NCBI RefSeq assembly: GCF_003473485.1
Contig: NC_053048.1
Coordinates: 10,167,501-10,231,500 of the forward strand
Source: Medicago truncatula
Lineage: Eukaryota > Streptophyta > Magnoliopsida > Fabales > Fabaceae
Length of the DNA: 64,000 nt
Reading direction: 5' to 3'
Position numbers and translations under genes: made by a program. The stretch's first letter is position 1; the number at the start of each line of letters is the position of its first letter. Shown piece by piece: positions 24,266-37,426 of the stretch. A model generated the notes under the pieces. That model searched no databases. It was not told where the DNA came from and saw only the letters and a list, made by a program, of their open reading frames with translations.

Positions 24266-26735
24266 GTGAATGAGTGTACACCATGATTGTGGCTTACAAG
24301 TGCTAAGATGAAAGGGAAATGTTAGCTCACCCCTGAAACAGAGCCAATACTTTGTTCCAAATGCAAACTAGACTCTTAACTCCCTCTGCCCTTGCAGCTT
24401 CAAGAAGGCTAATCTCTGATTTGTCACGGTAGAACAAGGCATTGTGTTTCCATAAAAGCAATAAAATGTTTAAAGATAGTTGACTAATGGAACAGTGCAC
24501 ATATACCTTTTATTTCCTTCTCTTCCCTTAGTATTGACATGTCTTGAGGTTCATTCTTATGGGACAAGTCTTGATCTATTGCAATTGGTTTGTACTTCCT
24601 TAAACCTGTTGGTACTTGGAGAAAAACATATGATAGCACAATGCTAAATTGTAGCTTTGCTTTGTCTTTGTTTTACTATCTCTATCTTTCTATCCAAGTT
24701 GTACTAGATTTTACATATCAAAACAACAAAAGCAATAAGATACTCAACTATGCAATGAAATGAAAGAGAATGAGAGAGAATATTATTTGGAGATTAAAGA
24801 CTTTTATCGCTTAATATGATATTGGCACGACTCAATCAGACTAAAGAACTCAAATTTCAAGAACTTTGATTTGATTGAGACAAGCCAACATCAAAAAGCG
24901 GAGGGGAATTCAAACTTTTTCATTTCAACTTCTATTGTCTCAATTTTGTCTAGCTAGGACAACATCAAATGGTTATTGTAACATTTTTTTTTATGCAACT
25001 AATCAATTATGATATTAAATGTTATCTCAAATCTAAAATAGACATGGTTAAATAATAAATAGAAATATATGACATAAAAAATACACATTTACTAGTGTGT
25101 TTTAAAATGCGACTATTGATTTCGTACTTCGCATCCACCCACCTCTTTAGGTTATGATGACATTACGGTTCACCGAAAGTCAAAACACAAGTTTAGTTAC
25201 ATTCATGACATGCCCCGATAAGCTTTCACACTTTTATACCGACATATTAGCTTCGATTTCAACATGATTCGAATCCTCTATATACAACGATGCACACATT
25301 GCAACTGTTTTTAGACCATTGGATGTGTTTTCGAAGAGAGAGAAACTTTGATCCAACGATTATACAGTCGGTGCGCACGGTGAAATGCTCGAGAGAATCT
25401 AAATCCAATAAAGAATGACATAATCTAAAGAAGATGATATACAAAAATAAAAATAAAAGGGAGGAAAAGATGTTTTTTACAATAAAGAATGAGGGAATGG
25501 TTGGACTTATAGAGCAAAGAATGTAAGGTACTTAACTTATATAGGAAGAATGACCAAGTGGTGAGAGGGAACAAATCATAAGATCACATTTTTCAATTGG
25601 ATCAAACTGTTAAATGAACAGGACGTGTTTGCTATTGGTGACTTTATCTTTCTTTGCTCATACCTAATGTAGTTGGAATGACAATCACAAGGTCCCATTT
25701 ATTTCCAAATTGGTAAATTAATTCCAAATTAAGTAAAGGTGTGATGTCATGTCCCTATAATATTTAATTTATTGAAATTTAAAAAATAGTTACGAGAAAT
25801 CCACTTGAATTAGCCTGATAGTAATTTACTTGAGATTTGAGAGTATACTGCCTCTCAAGGTCTCAGCTTCAAGAGATTATGATGACAATGACTCAAGAAC
25901 TCAGATCAAAAATTTTATTTACTAATTGCAAATTGCACTCACCTTTGCTGTCATTGTGGCATCATCATCATTGAGTATTCTTATGACTCTTTTTTTTAAC
26001 TTTATAATCATCTTCCTGCTGTGGTAACATGGGAAGTTAAAATGTTCCAATCAAATAGTAAAATAAAATCAAATTGTTCAACAATTCAACAACATGATGG
26101 ACATGGAACGAACAGAATAGGGGAGCCCTCACAAGTCCCACCTAACTCAGCCAACCACTAAGTAGTGACTGAAGCTAAGTAGAGAATACCCTTATCACGT
26201 GGGCACTGTTTTCTTCACAATTTCATTTGTTGGGCCTAAAAACAAGAGAAATGATATTGGATTTTGCTCTTTTTGCTTTTAAAATTGTTGATTCACTCCT
26301 AAAAATTATGATATTAACCATTTGTGATAATTTTTTGACAAATTTATATTTATATTCACATTGGATTCTCATTTTCTCTCTTCCTGAAGCAATGGATTCA
26401 GTGTCGTCGTCGAGGAATGTATGGAGTTATATATGAAGTAAAGAAAATATACTATCGATTAAGAGAAACCATTGGATAAGGAGTTATCCAAGTCTAATCT
26501 CAATATAACTTTCTTTAAATTATCGTATTTTAGTTGCGAACCTACTACCAAAATACTTTTACAAAATGTAATATAGAATTTCAGTGAATTTAAGAATGAT
26601 CAAAACTAAACGGGGTGTCTAAGGTTTGATATATTTTCTTTATATATAAAATTGAAATTAATACTTATTGTTATACGAGGAGGTAAGATCCTCTTTATTC
26701 GTGTCCTAGGATGTGACTCCATGCTCATGGGAGTA
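24266..26735. other. intergenic with a possible coding relic
   Basis: No supported gene. On the minus strand, 24,445-24,320 reads as a short uninterrupted stretch (including Y-R-D-K-S-E-I-S-L-L-E-A-A-R-A-E-G) that looks like an exon fragment, but I do not recognise it. Confidence 0.3.
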
Positions 26736-28115
26736 TGATGGTCGGATTTAAGCAAGTGTACTAAATCGTTTACCGAGTAATAAAGTAGTAAGTAGAGTAT
26801 CGTATCTGCAAGGATAGTCGTTCCAACTAAGCAGCAATAAAAAAATAAATTAAAAACAATAAAGTAAAAGATAAAGGAGGGTTTTGCAATTTAGTTTGTT
26901 TGTAGCAGAGCAAGAGTTTAGAAACAACCTGTTTTGATTGCAGAATCTTAGCGGCGGTTAAGATTCTTCAAATCCCCTCTATTAATTTGTTGGAATTAAT
27001 TAATTGTTAAGTCTAACCCAAAAAAAAAAAATTAATTGTTAAGCATTATTTAGGGTTTGGTTAAATGTCTCCCATAAAAGTGATGAGTAATTAGTGGGAT
27101 TTTATTTTTCTACCAGCTTAAAAGTTACGCATATTAATCACACGGATTTGTATGTGTGGGACCTTAGTCTCTAAGAGGTCATGGTTTTATTCCCCTCCAG
27201 CTGTTGAGTTGCACCTAATGGTCACACTAAGGTTATACGCGCGCTACAATATAGGGTTGACAATTCTATATGATTTGTACACCTTCGTAAGGAATATTAT
27301 AATGAGGTCTTACTCTCTTAGAGGTAATTGAAACATAAAACTTGAATTAGCGTTCATACATTTCCAATGGTCATAAAGGTTCCCTGATCAATGAATCTTA
27401 GAAGTACATCAACATACTCTCACTCTCGATAGTTCTAAAAACTGACTTCCCTTTCTCGTCTACCTTACCAAGGATGGAAGAAGAGCAAAGTCACTATGAT
27501 GATTTAATTCCCTAAAGTTACTACTATTTGCCTAATTAATGTGTTTTGTTATATTAGTTACTTCCTGATTAGAGTAGGTTTTCACCAATATTAGGTATGT
27601 CACTACCCTAAGTACCGTTATCTCAGGGACAGTTTGCTTTAGAAGAAACAAATTTTACACAATAATAAAATGAAATAGGATTCATAAAATAATTGAATAA
27701 AGAACTTAAATGAAATAATCCAACAAATAAAATAGAGGTTCATCTTAGAACCCTATCCTAATAGGGTTTAGTTACTCATGGTAACTAAAGACAAATTACA
27801 AAAGAAATAAAATATACTAAAGGGACTTAAAGTGAGGAGAGACTCCTCCTTAAAGCTCATATTATTTGCCTTCCTCTTGAACTGCTTCACTCTAAATGAG
27901 AAATAATGAATGAGAGGTTTGATATTTATAGGAAAGTTTCCACCTGGGTTTGGGCTGATAAACTAGATTGTTTCCACCAAAAAAATGGCAAAAGCAGTTC
28001 TGACCCGCTCCTAGCATGCCTAGGTCACATGGCTGGGGCGCAGAGGTGTAAAACTCATGCCCCGGGTGCATGACAGAATGCCTAGGGCGCATGGAGCATG
28101 CTTGGGGAACATCAA
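26736..28115 (-). mobile_element. LTR family A copy (minus)
   Basis: The left edge TGATGGTCGGATTTAAGCAA matches the copy at 47,243 and is the complement of the right end at 1,157. A TATA-like CCTATAAATATC on the minus strand lies near 27,930. The region 27,990-28,110 carries the repeated CCTAGG/GCGCATG motif also found in the third copy. It is a non-coding LTR fossil without an adjoining internal region. Confidence 0.65.
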
Positions 28116-29617
28116 TTTAAAATCAGATAAGAAATATCAATTGCATCAAATCAAATAAACCTAGAAATATCAAGTTATGAATCAGATATTTTTTTTTGAA
28201 CAAATGAATCAGATTTATTATATCATCAACTTAACTTAAACATCAAAATACCTCATAAAATCAGAAGAATTAACTCAAAAATTCAAATTCTAACTCAGCG
28301 ATTGGAACAGAATGAGATTGCAATGAAGAATTTGATCTGACCAATTTCGATGAAGGGATTGTGAAGAAGAGCGATTGTGATGAAGATGTGAGAGTGATTG
28401 AAATGAAACTGATGAAATGATGTCATGAAGCGATTTTGATTAAGCGATTTTGACTAAGCGTAATTGGGATAAAGCGGCGCTTCTGAGAAAAATGATTTGA
28501 TGAGAGAGATATCTGAAATGAAAAATAAAGTTTTATAAATCTATAAAGCAAAAATAAAAATTGAAAAGTTAAACTAATTAAATAGTGTTAAAAAAACATT
28601 TTTTTTCAGTGAAATAAAACTGTTATTTAAACGTTATTCTTATAATATTGAAAACAACTAAGTCTACCAATTGTGTCAAAAAAAAAAACTAACACTACCA
28701 ATTAAAATTTCGTTGTCTTTGTCATGTTAGGAAACAGATTTTTTGAAGTCATATAACAGTGGCGTTGTATTACATCATAATTGTTGTAGTGATCTATATA
28801 TATATATATGTCTCCTCTTAGTTGACATTTCCCAACAATTTAAGATTTATATTTGAGGATATTGTGTCTATTGAAGTAAATATCATCATGAAGCTAGGAA
28901 TAGCAAACGTAAAGTGTTTTATTTGACTGCTTTACATTGCTTAATAATTATTTTTAGATATGCTAAAATACATTATTAAAATAGATAGAAAAATATCGTA
29001 GCAGACATAAACAAAACATAAGGGAAAGAAATATAAAATTACAAAATAATATGAACACAAAACACCACCCTCATAACGAAATATTATAAACCTTCGTTAC
29101 TTTTATTTTTTGATAGAAAAACCTTCGTTTCTTCTGTTTGCTAAAACATCATCACAATGATTCCCTTATCTATAGACATGGCTGACTATGAAGTTCACGG
29201 TTCTAGTTTTAAGCATAAAATTATTCCACCTATATCTTAACTTCAACAAATATATATATAATATTTGAAAGAAGAAATTCATTGTATTTCATTAGTTAAA
29301 ATGTGCTAAAAATATAAAGGAGCATCATCTGTAATATGGAAGCTAGGAATTAATGGGATTGTATGAGCTAACTCGTGAACGACCCCATTTACTTACCCCA
29401 TATTAAACTCGACATGAGAGTTCTAAAATCTATATTGTAACAATCGTTTACAAGCATAAATTAATTAGAAAATTATATATAAGCTAGTTCATGGACTTAA
29501 TTATAATATTTTTAGTTTAAAACCTATTTAAAAATTCTCCAATAGTTTAAGGACCTACATATTAATTAATCCTATATGAAATGTATACCAAATATAAGCA
29601 AAATAATAAAGGAAATT
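28116..29617. other. intergenic, AT-rich
   Basis: There is a short (TA)n run near 28,796-28,810. The part 28,300-28,480 has imperfect repeats of GCGATTTTGATTAAGCG. No gene is supported. Confidence 0.4.
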
Positions 29618-29630
29618 GAACAAACAAATG

Positions 29631-29716
29631 TTTTTTTTGTGGTGGCCGGGATTTGAACTTCGAACCTTGCATATTTTATGTATTGTCCATATCAATTGAG
29701 ATAAGCTCACCAGGAC
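29631..29716 (-). mobile_element. short SINE family 1 copy with 13-bp target duplication
   Basis: This 86-bp copy has the family 1 layout (minus strand: GAGCTTATCTCAATTGATAT, then a TTCGAAG-containing box B region, then an A-run). It is flanked by the perfect 13-bp direct repeat GAACAAACAAATG (29,618-29,630 and 29,717-29,729), which defines the insertion exactly. Confidence 0.85.
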
Positions 29717-29902
29717 GAACAAACAAATGTTTAACAACATGATATGCGACAAAGAAGGAGATGATAAAACAAAAAAAGAAACAAAAACAAATCATTATGG
29801 CTATAATGAATCCATGCAACAGAGAAAAAAAAAAAAAAGAGTTAATAAAAAAATAAAAAATATGGCGATATTGCACCTGAAACAAATATAAGACGAAGAG
29901 CG

Positions 29903-30178
29903 ATGAAAGTTTCACAACAAAGATTATATGAATTAAGGGAGATTGTTGGATATTTCTATGTTGGTCTCATTTTCGCTAAAAAGCAAGATGAAGGATACGA
30001 TGTTCCAACATGTTGGCACGCTTCAGTGTGCCCTGATTTCGTGTCTTGTATCGATTTCTTGGATGTTTTATTTTTGCGTGAGATCACTGAATATTCTTTG
30101 AAGATTTGGATTCACGTGGATTGCTGCCCAAGAAGCGTGTTCCTAGAAGCAAGGAAAGACGATTTATACTTAGCTTAA
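29903..30178 (+). CDS. uncharacterised 91-aa frame, possible exon
   Basis: This open frame starts MKVSQQRLYELREIVGYFY and has balanced amino-acid use with several Cys and Trp residues (for example T-C-W-H-A-S-V-C and H-V-D-C-C-P-R-S). The same frame remains open about 40 bases upstream of the ATG, so it may be the last exon of a longer gene or a relic. No family is recognised, no signal peptide is visible, and no promoter can be placed. Confidence 0.3.
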   Translation: MKVSQQRLYELREIVGYFYVGLIFAKKQDEGYDVPTCWHASVCPDFVSCIDFLDVLFLREITEYSLKIWIHVDCCPRSVFLEARKDDLYLA

Positions 30179-30254
30179 TTTTTAAGAATGTTGTTGCGAC
30201 ATTTAAGGAAATAATATATTTGCTTCTAGAATATTGTAGAGACTTAATATATGA

Positions 30255-30845
30255 TTTGGTCTGTTGATTTTTTTAGCCTATGATGAAAAAGCCCATGCTG
30301 CTAAATGACTATAAAAGAAAGACTCGGACCCTAGTTTTATTCACCGATTCAATAGTATTGAATTGAGTCTTTTAGGGTTTCGACTTGGTCTTTATTTGTG
30401 AGCCTCTCTTTGTATCATCTTAATGCACTGAGAAGGACTTGTAGTCGAGTTGTAATGGATCAAAACCATCGATTGACAAAAGAGTCATTATTAGGGTTTT
30501 TGAGTACTTGTTATTTGTGAATCTCTCTGAAGCTTTTAAGCAAAGAGAAGGTTCTGTTTATTGGAATGTGTCTCTATTCTTGTATTTGTTTAATGACATG
30601 GGTTGTGATTGATTGAGTGAAAGTGAGATGGGATCTCAGATCTAGGAGTTCCTAGGTTGAAGTCAATACGGGTATGTCCTAGGTCTTAAGTTGTAAACTT
30701 GGAATTTGCTGAGAACTTAGAATAAGGACTACACTAGTGGATTTCCTTACTGACTTGGTAGTCCCCAGAGTAGGTGTGTTTGTCACCAAACTGGATTAGC
30801 AAACCAACTGTGCCATTTGCTTTTCTGTCCTTTATTATTCCTTGT
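30255..30845 (+). mobile_element. Copia LTR fragment (probable)
   Basis: The non-coding stretch includes TTAGGGTTT blocks, then a transition through AGTGGATTTCCTTACTGAC and GGTAGTCCCCAGAGTAGG to GTCACCAAACTGGATTA, a layout like the R/U5 of large plant Copia elements of the Sire/Maximus type. No internal region follows. A solo or truncated fossil. Confidence 0.5.
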
Positions 30846-31724
30846 TGTGTTTGTTTACTGCTAGCTTGATGTTTAAACATTAACCTCATCATTCTGTTTG
30901 TGGATGATATTGAAAAATCATATAAAACATTAAGTGACTAGCGTGCTAGAATTTCAGAGATGATGTACGATGTCAAAATGAGGGTCTGGAAACGAAGGGA
31001 GACAAGACGACATGGTATAGCAGTTGAACGCTAGCGCGTCTGTAAGGGGTAAATTTCATTTGTTCAAATATCAGCCGGTACTATAAGCAAATATTGTTGT
31101 AACTTAAGCAAAATAGGTGCAGCCACAAATTTTAGCTTTCATCTTTATTACACCAATATCTTCATATTTATGTTATACCCGTTTCTTTCGTTTTTGTAAT
31201 AATATTGGTGCGAAGTTTCCACCGCTACTTAATATCTAATAACATTAGCAATTTTTCCCTGTTATTATTTTGTTTCCGTCTTGTAGTAGCGAAAGAATCA
31301 ACCAAAATCAACTTACATCGGTGCGATGCACGACTAGACAATAAAAAGTTGGAATAACTTATCCCTGAATCTTCAATAACTTTAAGACTCTTGTCTCTTC
31401 TTTAGTGCATGATCGAGTAAAGCAATACAATTCTGTTAAGCAAGTGAACATAGAAACAAGAATGGCAGAGCTGAAAAAGCTATACCACATCCACCTAAAG
31501 CAAATATAGATGCCTCTCTTACTCACATAACTTTTAAGTTAATGACCGTTAAAATTTCTAACGATGAATACTTAATGTGAAGATCTCTTTTTTAATTTAT
31601 AACCAATTAGTTTATAATAACTTCTATTAATTTTGAATAAATTTTTAAAAAAAGTATTATTTTCAGAAATACAAAGAAAAATCTAGTTTTTTTAAATCTA
31701 TGACAAACAAGTCCATTATTAATA
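30846..31724. other. intergenic, nothing recognised
   Basis: AT-rich DNA with no supported feature. Confidence 0.4.
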
Positions 31725-32275
31725 TTTTTTTGAACAAGCAAAAATGATATATATTAACACTGACAAGCAATCTTCTCAGTACAAGGTGTACCAAAGAAAC
31801 CACTAAGAATTTACAATGTCAATACCTGAATACAGATACAAATTAGTCGATGCCCAAACATAAAAGCGGGCTCGTCCACCACATACGAATACCAAAAACA
31901 AAATGGACTTTCTTGGCTTGAAGCCACTATAAAGAATAAGACTTAACATTTTTCAATAATTGAAACATAACATTTTCTTTCTGCTTAAATAAACTGTTGT
32001 TACGTTCATTCTACACAATCCAAGCACACAGTAACCAAATCAGCTGAAGAAAAGACAGTCACAATTTCAGACTATGTGTAAAAAATAAACTTAACTTCAA
32101 ACCTCCAACACCATTTACCTAGCAAATCAATATTAAATTCCCTTAACTTCCTCACCGCCAACCCTCCATACTCCTTACGCAAACATACAATATTCCAACG
32201 TAACCAAGATATTTTCCTATGATCCTCACTCTTCGATAGAACTTGATCTGTCCTAGAACAAAGCTTCTAGATATT
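31725..32275 (-). mobile_element. LINE (L1-type) 3' fragment
   Basis: On the minus strand the sequence encodes the typical C-terminal tail of plant LINE ORF2: a W-x-V-x-x-E-R-N-N-like segment (degraded here), a K-S-Y-S block, then A-K-K-V-H-F-V-F-G-I and M-W-W-T-S-P-L-L-C-L-G-I. At least two stops and two frame changes interrupt the reading. The 3' end lies at the low-coordinate side next to a short T-run (an A-tail on the minus strand). This is a 5'-truncated dead copy. Confidence 0.7.
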
Positions 32276-32289
32276 TTGGTTACCATACC

Positions 32290-35200
32290 GATGTTGTGGT
32301 GGACTGGTATGGTGGAAATGATGGTTTAATGAGGTTTTTAGTGAAGGTTAAGGCGGTGGACGACAATATGTGCAAAACCAACACATGCTACGACAGCCAA
32401 GTCGGGGTTTGTTTGAGAGAAGGAAAAGTATGCAAAAGTATACTTTTGAGATTATGTGGTTGTGTACCTGGTATGGTAGAGGTGCCACACTTATATAGAC
32501 AACTAAGGCTAATGGAGATCAATTTTTGGATCATAATATTGTAGGTGAGGTCGTCATGTGACTTTGTTCCGTGTTGTCATGAGCCCAAATCGCTTAGTGT
32601 GAGCGCCTTTGGGAGGCGTTATGCCTGTTTGATAAGCTATAGTTAGTGGAAACATCTTCGAGCTTTTTGGGGGGCCCATGAGTTTTCTTTAGATAGGTAT
32701 TTCCTGCCCACAAGAGTGTTTGCAACCTCCCTAACCATCCTGAACTCGGTGATGAAACATTGGAAACACTGGTAGTTATGATTTACAGTATGGCCACTCT
32801 GGGAAGGGTTTGTATACTCTTGTCAGCAGTCAGGGATTTTTTTATGAAGATTTATTTCCCAAAATTAGGGTGAAAGAGCACACCGATTTTGTGAGTAGGA
32901 GCTTCGTTTTTAATGATAGTGAGCTGAATGTTGAGGAGTTGAGGGTAAGGAGTGTTCTTCAAAATTTTGTGTAAACTCAGAGCTCAAGATGGTCCCCAAT
33001 ACTAAGGATCCTCCGCAGTGCGTTAGTCCTCCTTGGTAAAGTGTTACAAGGATATATTAGCCTTATGAAAAACCAAAAGAGACTGGAAGTCTATATTTAG
33101 TGAGTCCTTCCTTTATTTATTTATTTTATTTTTTTACTCCTTCTTTCCAGATAATATAAATAGCTTGAGAAGGTTCTGCGTCCGATGAGCTTCCATAGGG
33201 AAGACCCTGTGTCGAACTTTGATTAGGACGAAGCCTATTGTTGTTGACGAGAGAGTGTCAGTAAAAAGGTCTTCTAGAAGTCTTTCCATTTAGTATGTTG
33301 GCGTGGAACCTCAAACTAGTCATCCATGTCTTGTGGTTCAAAATGATTGTGTTAAGGTTGTCCTTCCATGAGTGACATTCTTATGCCGGACGTTTCATTT
33401 TCACTTACTTTCATTCCCACGCTTGATCCTAACACCACTGAGCTTTATGAGGATTTGGATAGTCCTACAACGGAAGAATATCAACAAGTTATGCCTAATC
33501 TTTCGATCGAGAAGCATCGAGAGTTTTATCTTCTTCCTTGATTCATTTGTAGACTGTTTCTTCTAATATTTAGATGAATTATGTTGGTGATCCTAGGGTT
33601 ATGTTTAAAGAAAGCTCTTACGAGAGCAGTTGGAGAGTTTAAGAGAGACTCGTCAAGCTTTGAGGTCATCTATAGTTATAGCAAAGATTGACACGACTCC
33701 CTTGGTTGAAGAAAAAGTTGGGATGCTCCAATCACTTATCTCTGCATATAATGCATCCGAAGTGTTGAAGACTTGTAATTGATAACTTCCAGAGCAAGTG
33801 GCTTCTCTTGAGAATGACGTTTTAGATTTCGACGCTCCTAGAGACTTGTCTCAGAGGCTGTTGATTTTGCAATCAATTATAAGACAATGTTATTCCCAAG
33901 TCGAATCACGAGAGGGGTAGTTGGTAATGATCATGTTGGTATTGAATGAAGCCAAATATCGGTCATCTCTTCCTAAGAATCTTTATAACCGGGATGTCTT
34001 GGATTCTAAAACTTATGTTTGTAAATCCTCTGAAGACACGTTGGTTCAAGGTAATATTTCCATCCTTATTTCAAAATTTTACGAGTTAATATTTCCATCC
34101 TCGTTTCAAGTTAATCCTGTGAAGACTTGTGTCAGTCCTGGTCATATTATTCATGGTGGAAAACCTATCCAAATTGATGATCTTCCTAACGAGTAGTTTA
34201 GTTTTTATTTTAACTTCCCTCTATGGTCTTTGCAACTATTTTCCTTATTTTGAAGTTAATGAATGTTGATGACTTTAAGCAAAGTGTTTTTCTTGAACCT
34301 TGGTCGTTTATATCCTACGTGTATGTTTAACCACAATTCATATTTAATTTTTCAATAGTCATACTATTTTGTTGACGCTAGCCGTCCATTGGACATCATT
34401 ATGAAGCATGACCGAACAAGGTTTAGCTTCCCCTGCCCCTTGGTTTGGATCTAAGACAATGTAGATATTTACCAGCACGACTCCATTGCACTGGGGTGGC
34501 TAGCCCTGATGACAAGTCAATTGTTTGTATTACATCCCTATTATAGCCTAGCCATTTTTGAATATGGTCGACATGGAATGTTTGATTCTTTGGCCACTCC
34601 ATTATAGCCAAATCGCTTAAGAATGTGGTAGACTTACGAGGTTTAGTTCTTTGACCACTCCATTATAGCCTATTCATTTAAGAACGGGGTCGACTTTGAA
34701 GGTTTTATTCTTTGACTGCTCCCTTATATTTTTGATGTTTAAGAACAAGATCGACTTAGGAGAAGGTCTTTTTTTTTTTTTTCCGCTTCATTATAGCCTA
34801 ACCGTTGAGGAATGGGGTCGACTTAGGAGCGGGTCTTTTTTGTTTGCTCCATTATAGCCTCACCGTTGAAGAATGGGGTCGAAATAGGAGCGGGTCTCTT
34901 TTCCCCTTCATCTAATCTCGGATGCATGGCTCCAACTAGGAGCTCGTCGTCTTCCGAAGAAGAAACATTGTTGGCAAAACTGTGATCCAGATGTCAGATT
35001 GTTTTGTCATCTTCTTTTGCTGGTAGGAGTCGTAAAGTCAATAGATTTATTTGAGAGAAACTTGCAATTGATGGATGCTTCAAATGATGAATCTTACAAG
35101 GGAGCATTGATAGCAGGAAGGGCTGGTAGCGGTTCCGCCTCAAACGATTGTGAACATTCTTGAAGGTTCACGACAGAAGGATGAAAAGGAGCTTCACCAT

Positions 35201-35830
35201 TGATCATCGGTCTGAGAACTGGATCAGAACGATTCTGAAGATTTTGACTTGCGGAGCAAAGCATCATCGAAGTGGCAACGGTGTCTGCGTTAACGTTTCT
35301 AGCATAAGTAGATCGAAAAGCGGTCATCGTAACTTCGAATATGAAGTTGTTACTGGTGGATATGAAACGGTTACAGTGAAGGATTATTTGAGAAAAACAG
35401 TTGGAATTGCTAACATCCCCACCTTCTAGCGCCAATGATATTTGCGAGAACATAGCTTATGGATGATTCAATTAAGATTCCCATGCTGTGATGAACCATT
35501 CCGGTGGAGATGATGCTCAAATGAAGTTTTCAGTGACGACGGTGGACGATGATACCTTCAAAATAGTCCCACGCTCCGACGTCAAAGTCAGTGTTTGCTT
35601 GAGAGAGGAAAAAGCATGCAAAAGTGTAGTTTTGAGAGCATGTGATCGTGGACCTTGCACGGCAGAGGTACGTCTTAGGCCAATGAAGATTGTTGGATCA
35701 TAAGATTGTAGACGAGGTCGTCATCATGAGACTTTGTTCTGTGATGTGATGAGCCCAAATTACTTAGTGTGAGCGCCTTTGGGAGGCGTTGTGCCCGTTT
35801 GCTGGTCATGAGTTAATAGGTCGTTGTTGG
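32290..35830 (+). mobile_element. LTR-bracketed retroelement fossil, family unassigned
   Basis: Two direct repeats of about 0.36 kb, near 32,290-32,650 and 35,480-35,830, bracket the region. Both contain GTTTG-TTGAGAGA, TATGCAAAAGT/CATGCAAAAGT, GAGGTCGTCAT, GATGAGCCCAAAT-like and GTGAGCGCCTTTGGGAGGCG landmarks, and the left one has a TATA-like CTTATATAG. They look like LTRs. The interior is more GC-rich than the flanks, has scattered short frames, and contains a minisatellite. Divergence between the two repeats is considerable, so the insertion is old. It is broken, and no pol motif was recognised. Confidence 0.55.
34545..34900 (+). repeat. minisatellite of about 70-bp units
   Basis: About five units share the core CTCCATTATAGCC, then a GTTGA/TTTAAGAA-GGGGTCGAC segment and AGGAGCGGGTCT. 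The last two are the most alike. The array lies inside the LTR-bracketed fossil; repeats of this sort are common in the non-coding parts of large plant retroelements. Confidence 0.8.
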
Positions 35831-36556
35831 ACCGTTTTTAAAACCCGAGGTCCGAAACAGAACTGAACAAAGGAGAACATAACCTCATTTTTTGTGAAAC
35901 TTCATATTTAATTTATGAAAAGCATAATTTGTACGAATCATATAAAATTGAAACATTTTTTAAACCATTCTTATCCATAATCCATACAATCTTGCTTTCT
36001 ATAGTCTTTATGAAGATATGGTTTTTCCCTTTATTCTTTTGCTGGCCTTAGATCTGGCCATTACTCATTAGTCGTGTTCAGAAAGGACAGAGTACTTAAA
36101 CAGTCAATTTTCCTAAGTACATTTAAAACTAACAAACACTTAGGTTTCTCGTATCTTATTGAGGTGATGGTACATCCATATATAGTAGTAAAAGGCTTTT
36201 TCACCAAAAATATATGCATCCCCTTAATGATTGTAACATTTATAAATAAATAAATAAATAAAAGTATTTGCTCTAAAAAGAGTAACATTTTTTGTTTTAA
36301 TGTAATTTTAATTGTTTTCCTCTAATTCCACATTCTAATTAATACAATATCTATCAACTTCTAAGTATTATGCTTCACTTTGTATTTCATTTCTCTTTGT
36401 TATAAATTGTCTGGTTAAGAATTGTTACGCCTAAGAATCGATTTAAGTTCTCCTGAACGGTTCGTCTTTGGTGAAACTCATTTACTAATTGACTTCAATT
36501 GTTTGGTTACTTTGTATTTATTATAATAGAAATATACTAATAGATAACAAGGATAA
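35831..36556. other. intergenic, nothing recognised
   Basis: AT-rich, with a short TAAA repeat near 36,244-36,262. No gene is supported. Confidence 0.4.
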
Positions 36557-36565
36557 TTTAGTTAA

Positions 36566-37426
36566 GGGTTAATTAAGTTTTTGGTCCCTATAAATATCTG
36601 CAGTTTTATTTTTAGTCCCTATAAAAATAAATCACACTTTTTAGTCCCTACAAAATTTTCTGTTAGTGTTTTTAGTCCCTGTTAAATTAAAATTTGTTTA
36701 ATTATGCTTAAACTTCTAAATTTTTGAAATATTTTTTACATACATGTTCATAACATCATAAGACACTCTTTTATAATTTTTTTTAGTTTTTTAACATGTA
36801 ATGAATTAAATATGAATTTTTCTAAAAGCCAAATTTTCAAGATTATATTAATGAAAATTTGGACCTAATAATAAAATTTTAGGTTACTTTTTCGCGGAGG
36901 AACTTTGTATAATATTCTAAGTAAGTATGTAAAAAATATGTTACAAATTTAAAAGTTTAAGCACAATTAAGCAAATTAAGCAAAGTTTAAGCACAATTAA
37001 GCATTTAAGTTTGAAATTTATTTAATTATACTTAAACTTTTATATTTTTAAATGATTTTTAACATACATGTTAAGAACATTATAATAATCTCTTTTATAA
37101 AAAATTAGAATTTTTTAACATGTAATGAATTAAATATAATTTTTTTAAAACGCCAAAAATTCAAGATAAAACTAACGAAAATTTGGACCTAAAAATAAAA
37201 TTTTGAGCTAATTTATTATGACGGAACCTTTTATAATGTTTTAAACAAGTATGTAAAAAATCATTAAAAAATTTAAAATTTTAAACATAATTAAACAAAT
37301 TTTAATTTAACAGGGACTAAAAACACTTAAGGAAAATTTTGTAGGGACTAAAAAGCGTAATTTATTTTTATAGAGACTAAAAACAAAACTGCAGATATTT
37401 ATAGGGACCAAAAACTTAATTAACCC
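36566..37426. mobile_element. Mutator-type MITE, 861 bp, perfect 9-bp target duplication
   Basis: Left and right ends are long inverted repeats (over 100 bp) starting GGGTTAATTAAGTTTTTGGT and continuing through CCCTATAAATAT-CTGCAG and several TTTTTAGTCCCT units. The flanks are a perfect 9-bp direct repeat TTTAGTTAA (36,557-36,565 and 37,427-37,435). The interior has further internal duplication (about 36,700-36,830 against 37,015-37,140) and no coding frame. The 9-bp duplication and long TIRs indicate the Mutator superfamily. Confidence 0.9.

Noticed and set aside
35094-35453. 119-residue minus frame and overlapping plus frame
   Set aside because: Both lie within the LTR-bracketed fossil and overlap each other; no domain is recognised.
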